From Aquimarina sp. ERC-38 (GTDB lineage Bacteria; Bacteroidota; Bacteroidia; Flavobacteriales; Flavobacteriaceae): 64,000 nucleotides of DNA. The notes beneath the pieces were generated by a model. It ran no database searches and was not told where the DNA came from. It saw only the letters and a program-made list of their open reading frames with translations. The stretch's first letter is position 1, and each line of letters opens with the position of its first letter. The DNA lies in contig NZ_CP098511.1 in NCBI RefSeq assembly GCF_026222555.1, forward strand, positions 2,895,501 through 2,959,500. The letters are read 5' to 3'. Made by a program: the position numbers and the translations under genes. Of the stretch, positions 25,652-35,935 are shown in pieces.

Positions 25652-25707
25652 GTTGGCTTACGTTAAATTTTACTATTTTAGTCGCTATAACCCAAATACT
25701 ATTACGA

Positions 25708-26337
25708 ATGCAAAAATTACTATTTTTTATAGGTTGTTTAATTTTATACACTGGTTCTTATGCACAGTATCGCTGGGAACTTTCCGGGGGTATTACAAAT
25801 TCAAGTCTCAATCTCGAAAATACGGAAACGACTAGCGGTATCGGATACTATCTTAGTGCTGGTTACGGATATATTTCCGGGGTTCGGGCAAAGACAAGTA
25901 TTGTTTTTTCTATTGAAGCTTTACAACGCAGTAGTGAATTAACAGAAGATTTAGTTTTAGCAGAAGGTATTGGTAATATTTCCAGAGGATCGGAGTTTAC
26001 AGTGACACAATTTGGTTTTTCACCTAAATTCAGGTATTTATTCTTTACAGGTAAAGACCGTTTTCGGCCTTTTATAAATGTTGGACCTAGCTTACGTTTT
26101 ACCGCTAATGCAGAACTAGGCGATACGGAACTGGAATCCGAAGCTTATGAACAATTAATGATAGGAGGGGTTTATGGGGTAGGATTTTCACAAATGATTG
26201 GAGAACAATTTGATATCTTTTTTGAAGCAGGTGCTATGAATGACTTTTTAGATAACTTGAACGACGTAAAAAGTAAGTTTTTTGATATCTATGCACGAAT
26301 AGGGGTACGTTTCCGGATTTATGATGCCAGAAGATAA
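25708..26337 (+). CDS. Outer-membrane beta-barrel protein
   Basis: 209 residues from the ATG giving MQKLLFFIGCLILYTGSYAQ, a signal peptide cut before YRWELSGGITNS. Longer frames begin inside the ferredoxin terminator and are not credible. Mature strands such as GYYLSAGYGYI, FGFSPKFRYLFFTG, FRPFINVGPSLRF and FDIYARIGVRFRIY are typical of PorT-type barrels. Role unknown. Confidence 0.85.
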   Translation: MQKLLFFIGCLILYTGSYAQYRWELSGGITNSSLNLENTETTSGIGYYLSAGYGYISGVRAKTSIVFSIEALQRSSELTEDLVLAEGIGNISRGSEFTVTQFGFSPKFRYLFFTGKDRFRPFINVGPSLRFTANAELGDTELESEAYEQLMIGGVYGVGFSQMIGEQFDIFFEAGAMNDFLDNLNDVKSKFFDIYARIGVRFRIYDARR

Positions 26338-26372
26338 GACTAGTTCCGTTTTTAAAAAAGCTAAATAAATAT

Positions 26373-26406
26373 AAACTGCCTCAATAGTTTTCTACTGAGG
26401 CAGTTT
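26373..26406. terminator. Bidirectional terminator between convergent genes
   Basis: AAACTGCCTCA and TGAGGCAGTTT pair exactly around a twelve-base loop and are followed by TTATTTT on the plus strand. A-rich sequence on the other side supplies a weaker U tract for the TonB receptor transcript. Confidence 0.85.
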
Positions 26407-26427
26407 TATTTTAGAATAAATTTACAT

Positions 26428-29256
26428 TTATAACTTATAAGTAAAAGTAATATTGAACAAAGTCCCTAACTGACTAAAATGATATCCGTCATAGGTCATT
26501 TGTGAATACCGTTGGTTAAAAGTGATTAAGTTAGAATTTACCATAAGTTGTGCAGGATCGTTTAAGATGGCAGTTCCTTCTGCATTTAAAGCTTTAAATT
26601 CCCATTCTGGTAAAATATCAAAAATATTATTTACATTTAATGAAACGCTAATCTTATCACTGGCATTTACACTAATTCCAAGATCCGTCACGATTTTAGG
26701 TATAAATTCCGTTTTTAAGTTTGTATCCAGTCCTTGTTGTCTAAAGGTAGTTTTACCGAAATACGTATTATTTAGACTCACCGCGAACTTACCAATACGA
26801 TAATCGCCTCCCAGAATCCATTTGGTTTGAGGCCTGGAGGTAAAGAACAAAGCTTCTTGCGTCTCATTTACTACGGACTGACCAGCATTTTCAATTAACT
26901 CCGGATTATTAACTGCGCCTTCCCGTTCATTTTGAATGGTGTAATTACCGGAAAGGTTAAAACCAAGTGTACCGTTACCCAAGCCAATATTTCGATAACT
27001 TGCCACTACATCTACTCCGGATGTTCGTGTATCAATAGCATTAATAAAGAAGCTAATATCCGACAGGTTGTTATTTTGTAATACTTGGTCTAAAGGAGTA
27101 TTACCAGCGTCTGTACTTTGTATTTCGGTACTTAGTACAATCCGGTCTTCTACTGCAATATTGTAGTAATCTGCTGTTAAACTAATGTTATTGTTAATTT
27201 TTGCTCCGATCCCTGCGGTGAAATTGGTAGATTTTTCAGCATCTAGTTTAGGAATGTCCAATAAATTAGCTTGCGGAGAAACGTTATTGATCAAACCACC
27301 CACCTGGATTCCAGAACCGGCAACAAAACTAAATTGTGCTTTTTGTGTAAAAATCTGGTGTAGGGTAGGGGCCCTGAATCCGGTAGATACCGAACTTCTT
27401 AAGGTTAACCGATCTTCAAAAAAACGGTAGCTAGAACTTACTTTCCATACAAAAGCTTCTCCGAAGTCACTATAATCTTCTAAACGTATCGTTCCGTTAA
27501 CCAGCCATTGTTCTGTAATATCTGCGGAAAGATCAAAATATCCCCCGAAGTTGTACCGGGTAAACTTACCTGAATTTTCCGGACGGTTTCCGGAAAAAGA
27601 GTCGGCTCCGCCACCCTCATAAGAAGCTTCATCCCCTTCAAAAATTTCAAAAATTTCTGACCTGAATTCAGCACCAAAACCTATACTGACCTTGTCAGAC
27701 AGTAGACGGGATATATCTATATTCCCTACGTTATGTTTAAAGGAAGTTCCCCCCGGATCAAAAGAAATCGGACTATTTTCACGGTATTTAAAACCTCCTC
27801 TGATAAGTTCAACCCCTTCATTGGCTTCGATAGTACCGTCTCCATCAAAGTCAAACGGGGTTAAGTCAATCGTACCGTTATTATTTATGTCTCCGATAAA
27901 TGTATCCGGGTTCCGGGTGTCGCTTCGGTTATGGGTATTATTGACTTTGTAACTTTGTGAATTTCCTCCGGTAGTGTAGCTGACATCATATCTCCAGTTA
28001 TTACGTTCAGTAATAAAACCAATCGTACCGTTATAATCATTCAGGTCCCCTTCAAAAGTAGGAAGATATCCTATATAAGATCCGCCAGGCCCATTAGGGA
28101 AGAAATCTGCGAGATATGGAAAATCTTCTTCCGTACGCCAATAGGGAGTTCTGTAGTTAGCAAAACTATTTACTTTTTTATACACGTAGGCAGCATTTAC
28201 ATAAACTTCAGTTGCATCACTTATTTGATAACCCCCGTTAATTAAAAATTTGGAAGCTGCGGTCTCAGGAGATCCGTTGATATTACCAGCATCCGGAAAT
28301 AACGCAAGGAACTCTTGTACATCTGCAAGATCTGCCCCAAAATCGCCGGCTTCCCCCTGAGCATCCACCGTTCCCGGTCGGTTCGCCAGGTTCACCTTAG
28401 AAAAATCTACCGTATAATTTACAAATCCTTTATCATCATCACCGACAGTTACCCCATTTTGTATATTGATACCGTAATTTTCTCCGTCACCTTCAGATGT
28501 AAAGCCGGTTCTTAGGTTGATAGCACCTGTGTCTGCATCATCCTTTAAAACTATATTCATTACTCCTGCAATGGCGTCAGAACCGTATTGCGCAGAAGCA
28601 CCATCCCTTAAGATTTCGACTCTTTTAATAGCCTCGGTTGGTATACCGGAAATATCAGCTCCTGTCTCACCACGTCCCGGTGATGTTTGTGTATATAATA
28701 AAGAACTTAAATTTTTTCGTTTTCCATTGATTAAGATTAAAGTACGACTAGGCCCCATATTTCGTATTTCATAAGGGTCTAATAACGAAGTTGCATCATT
28801 CACCGGGGTTTGTACGGTGTTGAAAGAAGGTATTTTATATTGTAAGGCTTTATCAAAGGTAACCTGACCGGTAGAAGCCAATTCTTCAGCCGGCAAAATA
28901 TCAACAGGTAGTGCAGAAACTGTATTACTTCTTGGTAAAGACCGGGTTCCTACCAGTACAATTTCTTCCAGTGCATTTCCGCTAATTAGTGTAACGTCTA
29001 TGGTAGCTTGATTATTAATTGCCACTTCTTCTGTAGTAAAACCTATATAACTAAAAACCAAAGTGCCGGTCGGAGATGCTTCCAGCGTATACACTCCGTT
29101 AAAGTCTGTAACCGTTCCGTTATTCGTACCTTTTTCAATAATATTAACTCCGGGTAAAGGAGTTCCTGCCGCGTCAATAACTGTTCCGGTAATAACTTGT
29201 TGCGCCCATCCTAATTGACATAAGAGGAATAAAAAAATAAATTTAATTTGTTTCAT
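26428..29256 (-). CDS. TonB-dependent receptor with carboxypeptidase-regulatory domain
   Basis: 942 residues from the ATG giving MKQIKFIFLFLLCQLGWAQ (signal peptide). Residues 20-95 form a CarboxypepD_reg-like domain (ITGTVIDAAGTPLPGVNI, GTVTDFNGVYTL). A plug domain follows with RTLILINGKRKN, AIKRVEILRDGASAQYGSDA and GVMNIVLK, then a 22-strand barrel ending in FNITFTYKL. Near residue 465 is DINNNGTIDLTPFDFDGDGT, which looks like paired calcium-binding loops. No SusD-like partner is adjacent, so it is not an obvious polysaccharide-locus receptor; the ligand is unknown. Confidence 0.93.
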   Translation of the reverse strand: MKQIKFIFLFLLCQLGWAQQVITGTVIDAAGTPLPGVNIIEKGTNNGTVTDFNGVYTLEASPTGTLVFSYIGFTTEEVAINNQATIDVTLISGNALEEIVLVGTRSLPRSNTVSALPVDILPAEELASTGQVTFDKALQYKIPSFNTVQTPVNDATSLLDPYEIRNMGPSRTLILINGKRKNLSSLLYTQTSPGRGETGADISGIPTEAIKRVEILRDGASAQYGSDAIAGVMNIVLKDDADTGAINLRTGFTSEGDGENYGINIQNGVTVGDDDKGFVNYTVDFSKVNLANRPGTVDAQGEAGDFGADLADVQEFLALFPDAGNINGSPETAASKFLINGGYQISDATEVYVNAAYVYKKVNSFANYRTPYWRTEEDFPYLADFFPNGPGGSYIGYLPTFEGDLNDYNGTIGFITERNNWRYDVSYTTGGNSQSYKVNNTHNRSDTRNPDTFIGDINNNGTIDLTPFDFDGDGTIEANEGVELIRGGFKYRENSPISFDPGGTSFKHNVGNIDISRLLSDKVSIGFGAEFRSEIFEIFEGDEASYEGGGADSFSGNRPENSGKFTRYNFGGYFDLSADITEQWLVNGTIRLEDYSDFGEAFVWKVSSSYRFFEDRLTLRSSVSTGFRAPTLHQIFTQKAQFSFVAGSGIQVGGLINNVSPQANLLDIPKLDAEKSTNFTAGIGAKINNNISLTADYYNIAVEDRIVLSTEIQSTDAGNTPLDQVLQNNNLSDISFFINAIDTRTSGVDVVASYRNIGLGNGTLGFNLSGNYTIQNEREGAVNNPELIENAGQSVVNETQEALFFTSRPQTKWILGGDYRIGKFAVSLNNTYFGKTTFRQQGLDTNLKTEFIPKIVTDLGISVNASDKISVSLNVNNIFDILPEWEFKALNAEGTAILNDPAQLMVNSNLITFNQRYSQMTYDGYHFSQLGTLFNITFTYKL

Positions 29257-29618
29257 AAATGAATTGTGTTTGTTAAAATAAATACGTTTATATTCTGTAG
29301 GAGGAAAAAGAAAACAGAAGTTTAAAACCACTGGAACTAACTATAAAATAGTCCGTAATTAAAGCCCTTATTGATGTTTACCCTCATACAATTGCGGATA
29401 ATTTAGAAATATAATTCTATAAGCTACCTATAGGAAAGAGGAAAAAATAAGTGAAAACAGGGGAATTCGTAAAAACCTAAATTTAAAGTAATCATTTTAA
29501 GATTTCACAAATAAAATGGATGAGTAATTACATTTTTAAAAAGGTAAAATAGTTTCAAAATCAGAATTATTTCTTTATTGATGGAATACTAGTATCTTTG
29601 CCATCTTAAAAAATAAAA
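29257..29618. other. Divergent intergenic region between the TonB receptor and ychF genes
   Basis: 362 bases without a gene or repeat. The ychF side carries a TATCTTTG box (29593-29600). I see no clear operator, box or hairpin on the TonB receptor side. Confidence 0.5.
29593..29600 (+). promoter_or_regulatory. Candidate -7 box of ychF (TAnnTTTG)
   Basis: TATCTTTG followed by CC, 18 bases before the ychF ATG, fits the Bacteroidota -7 consensus TAnnTTTG. The nearest upstream TTG is only 12 bases away, so the -33 part is not convincing. Confidence 0.5.
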
Positions 29619-30713
29619 ATGAAAGCAGGGATCGTTGGTTTACCTAATGTTGGAAAGTCTACTTTATTTAATTGTCTGTCTAATGCCAAAGCACAAAGCG
29701 CAAATTTTCCGTTTTGTACGATTGAACCCAATGTTGGAGTGGTAAATGTGCCAGACGGACGTTTACAAAAACTAGAGACTTTAGTCAATCCGGAAAGAGT
29801 ACTACCTGCTACTGTTGAAATAGTAGACATTGCCGGATTAGTCAAAGGTGCTAGTAAGGGAGAAGGTCTGGGAAATCAATTTTTAGGTAACATTCGGGAG
29901 ACTGATGCAATAATCCACGTACTTCGCTGCTTTGATAATGATAATATTGTACATATAGACGGATCAGTCGACCCTATCCGAGATAAGGAGACTATTGATA
30001 TTGAGCTACAGTTAAAAGACCTGGAAACCGTAGAAAAAAAACTAGACAAAGTAAAAAGAGCGGCAAAAACAGGAAATAAAGAAGCTCAAAAAGAAGAAGC
30101 GGTGCTACAGACTTTACAAAAAGCTTTAGAAGCTGGAACATCTATACGGGCCATCGACTTATCTGATGAAGACCGGGAAGCCTATGTAAAGCCACTACAG
30201 TTTATAACGGATAAACCCGTGCTTTACGTTTGTAATGTTGATGAAGGTGCAGCAGTTAGCGGGAATGCTTATGTAGATAAAGTCAAAGAAGCGGTTACGT
30301 CTGAAAATGCGGAAGTGATTGTTCTTGCTGTGGGTACGGAGGCTGATATTACTGAACTAGAAGACTATGAAGAACGACAGTTATTCTTACAAGATATGGG
30401 ATTAGAAGAACCCGGGTCTTCGGTTTTAATTCGAGCCGCATATAAATTATTAAACCAACAAACCTATTTTACCGCCGGGGTTAAAGAAGTTCGTGCCTGG
30501 ACCATACCGATCGGTGCCACTGCTCCACAAGCGGCCGGAGTGATACATACGGATTTTGAGAAAGGCTTTATTCGTGCGGAAGTTATTAAATATGATGACT
30601 ACGTCACTTACGGTAGCGAGGCTAAAGTCAAAGAAGCCGGAAAACTTGGAATAGAAGGGAAAGGCTATGTAGTTAAAGATGGAGATGTTATGCATTTTCT
30701 TTTTAATGTGTAA
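29619..30713 (+). CDS. ychF: Redox-regulated ATPase YchF (Obg-family)
   Basis: 364 residues, normal length. G1 [12 protein letters not shown] (7-18), the [10 protein letters not shown] switch region, a coiled-coil insertion, and a C-terminal TGS domain ending in [11 protein letters not shown]. In place of the NKxD specificity box it has CNVDEG, consistent with ATP rather than GTP preference in this family. Ribosome-associated, cytoplasmic. Confidence 0.96.
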   Translation: MKAGIVGLPNVGKSTLFNCLSNAKAQSANFPFCTIEPNVGVVNVPDGRLQKLETLVNPERVLPATVEIVDIAGLVKGASKGEGLGNQFLGNIRETDAIIHVLRCFDNDNIVHIDGSVDPIRDKETIDIELQLKDLETVEKKLDKVKRAAKTGNKEAQKEEAVLQTLQKALEAGTSIRAIDLSDEDREAYVKPLQFITDKPVLYVCNVDEGAAVSGNAYVDKVKEAVTSENAEVIVLAVGTEADITELEDYEERQLFLQDMGLEEPGSSVLIRAAYKLLNQQTYFTAGVKEVRAWTIPIGATAPQAAGVIHTDFEKGFIRAEVIKYDDYVTYGSEAKVKEAGKLGIEGKGYVVKDGDVMHFLFNV

Positions 30714-30836
30714 TATTTATAACATTTTTCGGACTTCAAACATTTTTGGTATAATACCTGCTATTCATATATGAAACTAAGATATCTCTTTAATTAGTTT
30801 AATTACTAAAAAAGGGAACTACTACTACTAAAAAAC

Positions 30837-32717
30837 ATGAAAAATTTATTTTATACCGTACTATCCGCAATTTTGTTAGTAAGCTGCGGGGGTCTTAAAA
30901 CCGATGTAAACTTAGCTTCAGAAAGTCCGATTTTTACGACTTTGGACTTGACAAAAACTGAAGACGATAAGGTAGCCGTTATCATCAATCCAGGTAAGGT
31001 ATTAAGGGACACCCTTACCTATAGAATACCTAAAGTGGTACAGGGAACTTATGCCATTAGTGATTTCGGTAGGTTTCTAGAGAACGTAAAAGCCTTGGAT
31101 TATAAAGGTAATAATATGCCTTTACGAAAAATGGACGATAATACCTGGGTAATTACCAATGCTAAGAAATTTGACAAGCTAACGTATCAGGTGAATGATA
31201 CTTATGACCTGGAGAAGGGTGATAAGAACATGCCATTTTCACCTTCAGGAACCAATATTGAGCCTACTAACGTAGTGCTTAACCTCCATGGTTTTATCGG
31301 TTATTTTGAAGAATTAAAGAATGTTCCTTACGGAGTAGAAGTGATAGCTCCTAAAAATTATAAAAGAAGTGCCTCTTTAAGCCTACTAAACCGGGAGGAA
31401 GTGCCTGAAAATAATACGGTTGTTGATCGATACCTGGCTAACCGCTATTTTGAGATCACGGATAACCCTATGATGTACGGTGATCTAGATATTGAAGTAT
31501 TTACGGTAGGTGATATCAAAATTACGCTAAGTGTATATTCCCCTAACAAATTACATACGGCTGCTAGCATTAAAGAAACCGTATTTAAGATGATGAAAGC
31601 TCAAAAAGCATATCTGGGTGATATTGATAGTACTCCCCGGTATGACATTTATCTGTACCTTGCACCGGGAGAACTTACTGCCCCAAAGGGTTTTGGAGCC
31701 CTAGAGCATCATACTTCTACGGTTGTAGTACTTCCGGAAGCCATACCTGAAGAAGCATTGGCATCTGCTATGGTTGATGTGGTATCCCATGAATTTTTTC
31801 ATATAGTTACGCCATTAAGCGTCCATTCTGAAGATGTGCATTATTTTAATTATAACGAGCCTACGTTTTCTAAGCATTTATGGATGTATGAAGGGGTAAC
31901 AGAGTACTTTGCTACCTTATTTCAAGTACATCAGGGACTGGTCGGTGAAGCTGAATTTTATCAAAAGATTGCTGGTAAAATATTAGCTTCAAAAAGATAT
32001 GACGACTCTATGAGTTTTACGGTGATGAGTGAAAATGTGATCGAAAAAGAATACCAGGATAACTATGCAAATGTATACGAGAAAGGAGCTTTAATCGGTA
32101 TGTGTATAGACCTTTTACTTAGAGAAGAAAGTGAAGGTAAAAAAGGAATTTTATCTCTGATGAAGGAACTCTCTAAAACTTACGGAAAAGAAAATCCTTT
32201 TGAAGATGATAAAATTATTGAAGAAATAGTAGCAAAAACCTATCCTTCTATAGGAGAATTTCTTAATAAACATGTGATAGGAACCACTCCAATTGATTAT
32301 TCTGAGTTTTTAACAAAAGTGGGCTTGGAATTCAAAGAGATGCAGGTTCCGACTTCGTATATTCAAAACGGATCAACTCTGATTGTGGGAGGAGATCCTG
32401 TAAGTAATACGGTGTTTTTTAATGAAGAAGTAACAAACAACAGTTTCTGGAATGCTCAAAAAGTAATGCCGGATGATGTTATCAAATCGGTAAATGGTAC
32501 AGAAATTAACATTGCTAATGCTAACCAGGTTTTAAGTCAGATAGCAGGTTGGCAAACGGATCAGGAGGTTCGTGTCGTACTATCTAGAAATGATGAAGAA
32601 ATTATTATTGACACCAAGCTAACTCCGAGTACAACAAAAGCGAAGTCTATTGCTCCGCAGGAAAATGCTTCTCAAGAACAACTTACTTTACGGAAAGCCT
32701 GGTTAACCGGATCTTAG
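30837..32717 (+). CDS. M61-family metallopeptidase lipoprotein
   Basis: 626 residues with a lipoprotein signal (SAILLVSCGG, Cys near 17). The N-terminal beta-sandwich is followed by the gluzincin site SHEFFHIVTPLSVHS (HExxH near 317-321) with the third ligand in WMYEGVTEYFATL. A PDZ-like domain at about 525-610 includes PDDVIKSVNGTEI. This is the arrangement of glycyl-aminopeptidase-like M61 enzymes. Probably periplasmic and membrane-anchored. Confidence 0.93.
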   Translation: MKNLFYTVLSAILLVSCGGLKTDVNLASESPIFTTLDLTKTEDDKVAVIINPGKVLRDTLTYRIPKVVQGTYAISDFGRFLENVKALDYKGNNMPLRKMDDNTWVITNAKKFDKLTYQVNDTYDLEKGDKNMPFSPSGTNIEPTNVVLNLHGFIGYFEELKNVPYGVEVIAPKNYKRSASLSLLNREEVPENNTVVDRYLANRYFEITDNPMMYGDLDIEVFTVGDIKITLSVYSPNKLHTAASIKETVFKMMKAQKAYLGDIDSTPRYDIYLYLAPGELTAPKGFGALEHHTSTVVVLPEAIPEEALASAMVDVVSHEFFHIVTPLSVHSEDVHYFNYNEPTFSKHLWMYEGVTEYFATLFQVHQGLVGEAEFYQKIAGKILASKRYDDSMSFTVMSENVIEKEYQDNYANVYEKGALIGMCIDLLLREESEGKKGILSLMKELSKTYGKENPFEDDKIIEEIVAKTYPSIGEFLNKHVIGTTPIDYSEFLTKVGLEFKEMQVPTSYIQNGSTLIVGGDPVSNTVFFNEEVTNNSFWNAQKVMPDDVIKSVNGTEINIANANQVLSQIAGWQTDQEVRVVLSRNDEEIIIDTKLTPSTTKAKSIAPQENASQEQLTLRKAWLTGS

Positions 32718-32809
32718 ATAAAGAAGATTAATAAGTTATAAAGCTAATTTCTTGTGCTTTCCTAGGGCAGGTACTTCAATTCTTAAGAAGCTATACTTTT
32801 GGTTCTATG

Positions 32810-32997
32810 AGTGTCCGGTTAAAATTAATAGAAGTTTAAAAAGCTTGGTAAAGTAAGGTACGTTCAAACTTTAAAATATTTGGATGCTATTTTTCCAAGT
32901 ATTTTTTTTAAATAATAATCAGTCTTGGTTCTTAATTCTAGAAGTGATAGCGACCTGCCCGTCCGCAGGCGGGTCTTGAATCTTTATTGTATGCTAA
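32810..32997 (+). repeat. MITE-like repeat A, near full-length copy
   Basis: Starts with AGTGTCCGGTTAAAATT and shares GGTACGTTCAAACTTTAAA with other copies. It then carries TTCTAGAAGTGATAGCG, the hairpin GCCCGTCCGCAGGCGGG and TCTTGAATCTTTATTG; its right terminal repeat is eroded (TGTATGCT). Most of the 465-bp gap after the M61 gene is this repeat; the remaining 185 bp before the next gene show nothing recognisable. Confidence 0.8.
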
Positions 32998-33182
32998 TAT
33001 TTTAGGCTTATTATTTTTTAAGTTAATCTCTTTATTTTTTAGAATACTTAGATGGAGATTGTCCTGTTATTTTTGTATTGAAAAATTTTAACAGGCTTTA
33101 AAGGTTTTAGGGTTGTTAAAAGTTGATCCATCTTTTAAACAATGATAATCTATAACACTAAGCCTTCATCAAATATTTACCT

Positions 33183-33374
33183 ATGAAACTAATAATACTT
33201 CCGGCTGCATTATTACTATTTGCATTTTTTTGTTTATGTGGTTTGCATATAGATAATATTAATAAATTGGAGAATTTATCTAAAGAAAGAAAGATGAAAT
33301 TAAATAGCTTAAAAGTTAATAAAACTGCTAATAATGATGTGGTATACACCGTCCAAAAAGGGGATCAGGAGTAA
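33183..33374 (+). CDS. Small secreted or membrane protein, doubtful
   Basis: 63 residues with a strong N-terminal hydrophobic segment (LIILPAALLLFAFFCLCGL), then a basic and polar tail ending VVYTVQKGDQE. YTVQKGD is how LysM domains usually begin, yet the frame stops two residues later, so it could be a truncated LysM protein or a chance match. Ribosome-binding sequence is weak. I cannot assign a function. Confidence 0.4.
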   Translation: MKLIILPAALLLFAFFCLCGLHIDNINKLENLSKERKMKLNSLKVNKTANNDVVYTVQKGDQE

Positions 33375-33379
33375 ATAAA

Positions 33380-33805
33380 TTAATCTATAAATAAGGATCT
33401 TTGGTCAGGTGTTGGAATCATACATTCTGTTTTTTTACCGAACCATTTATACCTATTTGCAGCAATAATATCGTAGATACCATCGCGTATAAATTTAGGC
33501 AATATTAAAAAAGAACTAAGTAACGGGTATAAACCTGATAGTTCCTTTGCAATTTTAAGAGCTGCTGTAGATTTCACATAATAAGCCTGATCCGGATGTA
33601 CTAATATAATCGAATCCAGTACCTTAGGATCTATATTACGTTTAGATAAAAATTCTTTCCCCATATCACTTTGTAAAGACGCATATCTGAAAATTCTATT
33701 TTTATCACGTGCAATTATAAATTGAATTGCTCCATTACACATGTTACAAACACCATCAAAAAAAATAATTTTCAACTCCTTATCTTTCACTTTACAAAAA
33801 TACAA
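33380..33805 (-). CDS. DCC-family thiol-disulfide oxidoreductase-like protein (DUF393)
   Basis: 141 residues. IIFFDGVCNMCNGAIQF carries the CxxC of the DCC/DUF393 family, and FRYASLQSD and PKFIRDGIYDIIAANRYKWFG complete the signature. The frame begins with TTG; no in-frame ATG precedes the motif, and a GTG six codons on is an alternative. It follows the epimerase gene by 30 bases and likely shares its transcript with gcvT. Redox substrate unknown. Confidence 0.85.
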   Translation of the reverse strand: MYFCKVKDKELKIIFFDGVCNMCNGAIQFIIARDKNRIFRYASLQSDMGKEFLSKRNIDPKVLDSIILVHPDQAYYVKSTAALKIAKELSGLYPLLSSFLILPKFIRDGIYDIIAANRYKWFGKKTECMIPTPDQRSLFID

Positions 33806-33835
33806 AGCTTTTAAAGGAATATCATATTCTTTAGA

Positions 33836-34651
33836 TTACTTTTTTAAAGTATCTTCTATGACCTGCCGTGAAGTAATCTGTAAATTCTTAGGCAAAAGAT
33901 TGTCTTTAGGTAAAACCGCAAGATATCGATCGTGATTAGAATCAAAAACCTGTTTAAAAATGGGATCTTCTAACTTAAGTTCTTCACAAATTTGTTCGAT
34001 TAAATCCATATGATAGATCAAGTCTGTACTACCCAGGTGGTAAATTCCCTTTTTGCTTCGATTTACTATATAATGTAGTTGCTGGGTTAGCTTAGAAATG
34101 GTAGTGGTATTAATAATTACATTAGGAAATACTTCGATTGGTACCTTTAAGTCATAAAGTCTCCGTAGTTCCTGAACTCTAGGAGAACCGGAACCAAAGA
34201 TCATAGGTATTCTTGCAATTACGTATTTGTAAATAGGCAAGCGTAACAATTGATTTTCAATCTGAATTTTAAATCTTCCATACACACTTTCACTAAAGGT
34301 TTTATCAAATTCATAGGAAGGATAATTACTAAACGTATCAAACACGTTTGCACTTGATAAAAAAATTAATCTTGCCGTATTATTTTTTATCCATTGGATT
34401 ATCCGCTGATGCGCATCTACCTGTGAATTAAAGTTACCTCGTATTGCCGATATGATAACGGATGGCTTTACATTATTTAATAAGATAGAAATATCTTCCA
34501 GTTCCATATCATACTGAAGAAATTTATGATTTTTCTCTAAAGTAGCATTATCCTGATGATAGGTGGCGTAGGTATCAAAATAAGAATTAAGTTCTTTATA
34601 CAGAGCATTTCCTACAAAACCATTTCCTCCGATAATTAATACTCTTTTCAA
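33836..34651 (-). CDS. NAD(P)-dependent epimerase/reductase, RmlD-like SDR
   Basis: 271 residues of the extended short-chain dehydrogenase type. The nucleotide-binding GGNGFVGNALYKEL follows the first strand, LIFLSSANVFD holds the catalytic-site Ser region, and YGRFKIQIE is the YxxxK pair. It resembles dTDP-4-dehydrorhamnose reductase-like proteins; the substrate is unclear. The start is TTG with a good AAGGAAAG seven bases upstream, twenty bases after the gcvT stop. Confidence 0.82.
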   Translation of the reverse strand: MKRVLIIGGNGFVGNALYKELNSYFDTYATYHQDNATLEKNHKFLQYDMELEDISILLNNVKPSVIISAIRGNFNSQVDAHQRIIQWIKNNTARLIFLSSANVFDTFSNYPSYEFDKTFSESVYGRFKIQIENQLLRLPIYKYVIARIPMIFGSGSPRVQELRRLYDLKVPIEVFPNVIINTTTISKLTQQLHYIVNRSKKGIYHLGSTDLIYHMDLIEQICEELKLEDPIFKQVFDSNHDRYLAVLPKDNLLPKNLQITSRQVIEDTLKK

Positions 34652-34671
34652 TATGTACTTTCCTTATTTTA

Positions 34672-35760
34672 CTATTTGTTGTTTTTGAAAAATGGAGGTT
34701 TTACTACGGTGGCTGGTATGTTCTTATTACGCACCTTTATATGAATCGACGTGCCAGGTTTAGCATAATTGGATAAAACATAGCCTAGCCCGATTCCTTT
34801 CTTTAATGAAGGTGACATAGTACCGGAAGTTACCACTCCAATGGCTTCTTCTGTAGAAGATACAATAGGATAGCCTTTTCTGGGAATACCCTTCTCGTTA
34901 ATTTCAAATCCAACCAACTTCTTTACGGATCCGTTTTTCTTTTCGATAGTTAAATTGGAGCTGTTGATGAATTCCTTATTAAATTTAGTAATCCATCCTA
35001 ACCCAGCTTCCAGAGGGGAGGTTTGATCATCGATGTCATTACCGTATAAACAATATCCCATCTCTAATCTAAGCGTATCCCTGGCAGCCAATCCAATAGG
35101 TTGTATATCAAATGTTTTTCCGGCTTCCAATACCTTGTTCCATATCCTAACCACCTCCGAATTTTTACAATAGATTTCAAACCCACCGCTACCCGTATAC
35201 CCGGTTGCCGAAATAATCACATGTTCAATTCCAGCGAAGTCAGCTACTTTAAAGGAATAATAAGGAATTTCGGAGAGATCAACGGAAGTTAAGGATTGCA
35301 TGGCTTCTATAGCTTTCGGACCCTGGATAGCCAGTAATGCATAGTCATCGGACAGATTACGTATGTCTGCACCCATTGTATTCTGACTGGTAATCCAATT
35401 CCAGTCTTTCTCAATATTAGCTGCATTTACTACCAGTAAAAATTTCTCTGCACCCAACCGATAAATAATCAGATCATCTACAATACCACCTTTCTCATTC
35501 GGTAAACAACTATATTGTGCTTTACCATCGGTAAGTTTTGAAACATCATTAGACGTTACTTTTTGTAGAAGTTCCAAAGCTTTTGATCCGGATACCAGAA
35601 ATTCACCCATATGAGAGACGTCAAACACCCCTACGTTATTTCTAACCGTTTCATGTTCTTTAGTAATACCTTCATAAGAAATAGGCATTAGGTATCCGGC
35701 AAAAGGAGCCATTTTTGCTCCCAGTTCCTGATGAACTTCAGTAAGAGGTGTTTTTTTCAT
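34672..35760 (-). CDS. gcvT: Aminomethyltransferase (glycine cleavage T protein)
   Basis: 362 residues of normal length. [29 protein letters not shown], the glycine/folate-site [15 protein letters not shown] and [20 protein letters not shown] are all GcvT signatures. It transfers the methylene unit from the H-protein-bound intermediate to tetrahydrofolate. First gene of a three-gene unit with the SDR and DCC genes. Confidence 0.96.
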   Translation of the reverse strand: MKKTPLTEVHQELGAKMAPFAGYLMPISYEGITKEHETVRNNVGVFDVSHMGEFLVSGSKALELLQKVTSNDVSKLTDGKAQYSCLPNEKGGIVDDLIIYRLGAEKFLLVVNAANIEKDWNWITSQNTMGADIRNLSDDYALLAIQGPKAIEAMQSLTSVDLSEIPYYSFKVADFAGIEHVIISATGYTGSGGFEIYCKNSEVVRIWNKVLEAGKTFDIQPIGLAARDTLRLEMGYCLYGNDIDDQTSPLEAGLGWITKFNKEFINSSNLTIEKKNGSVKKLVGFEINEKGIPRKGYPIVSSTEEAIGVVTSGTMSPSLKKGIGLGYVLSNYAKPGTSIHIKVRNKNIPATVVKPPFFKNNK

Positions 35761-35935
35761 GTTTTTCCTGTTAGATGATAAGGATGTCGAAATTATAAAA
35801 CTTTACCTGATCCTACAATTCTTGTGGTACAAAAGATAGTATTCCATAAAACAATAGTTGTACCACCATTAGAAAACAGGTAGGGATAACAATTAGATCT
35901 TGAGAGTTAATGAATAAGAATTATTTTTTAATACT

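Noticed and set aside
25606..25707. N-terminal extension of the outer-membrane barrel gene
   Set aside because: It would translate the ferredoxin terminator and precede a perfect signal peptide that starts at 25708.
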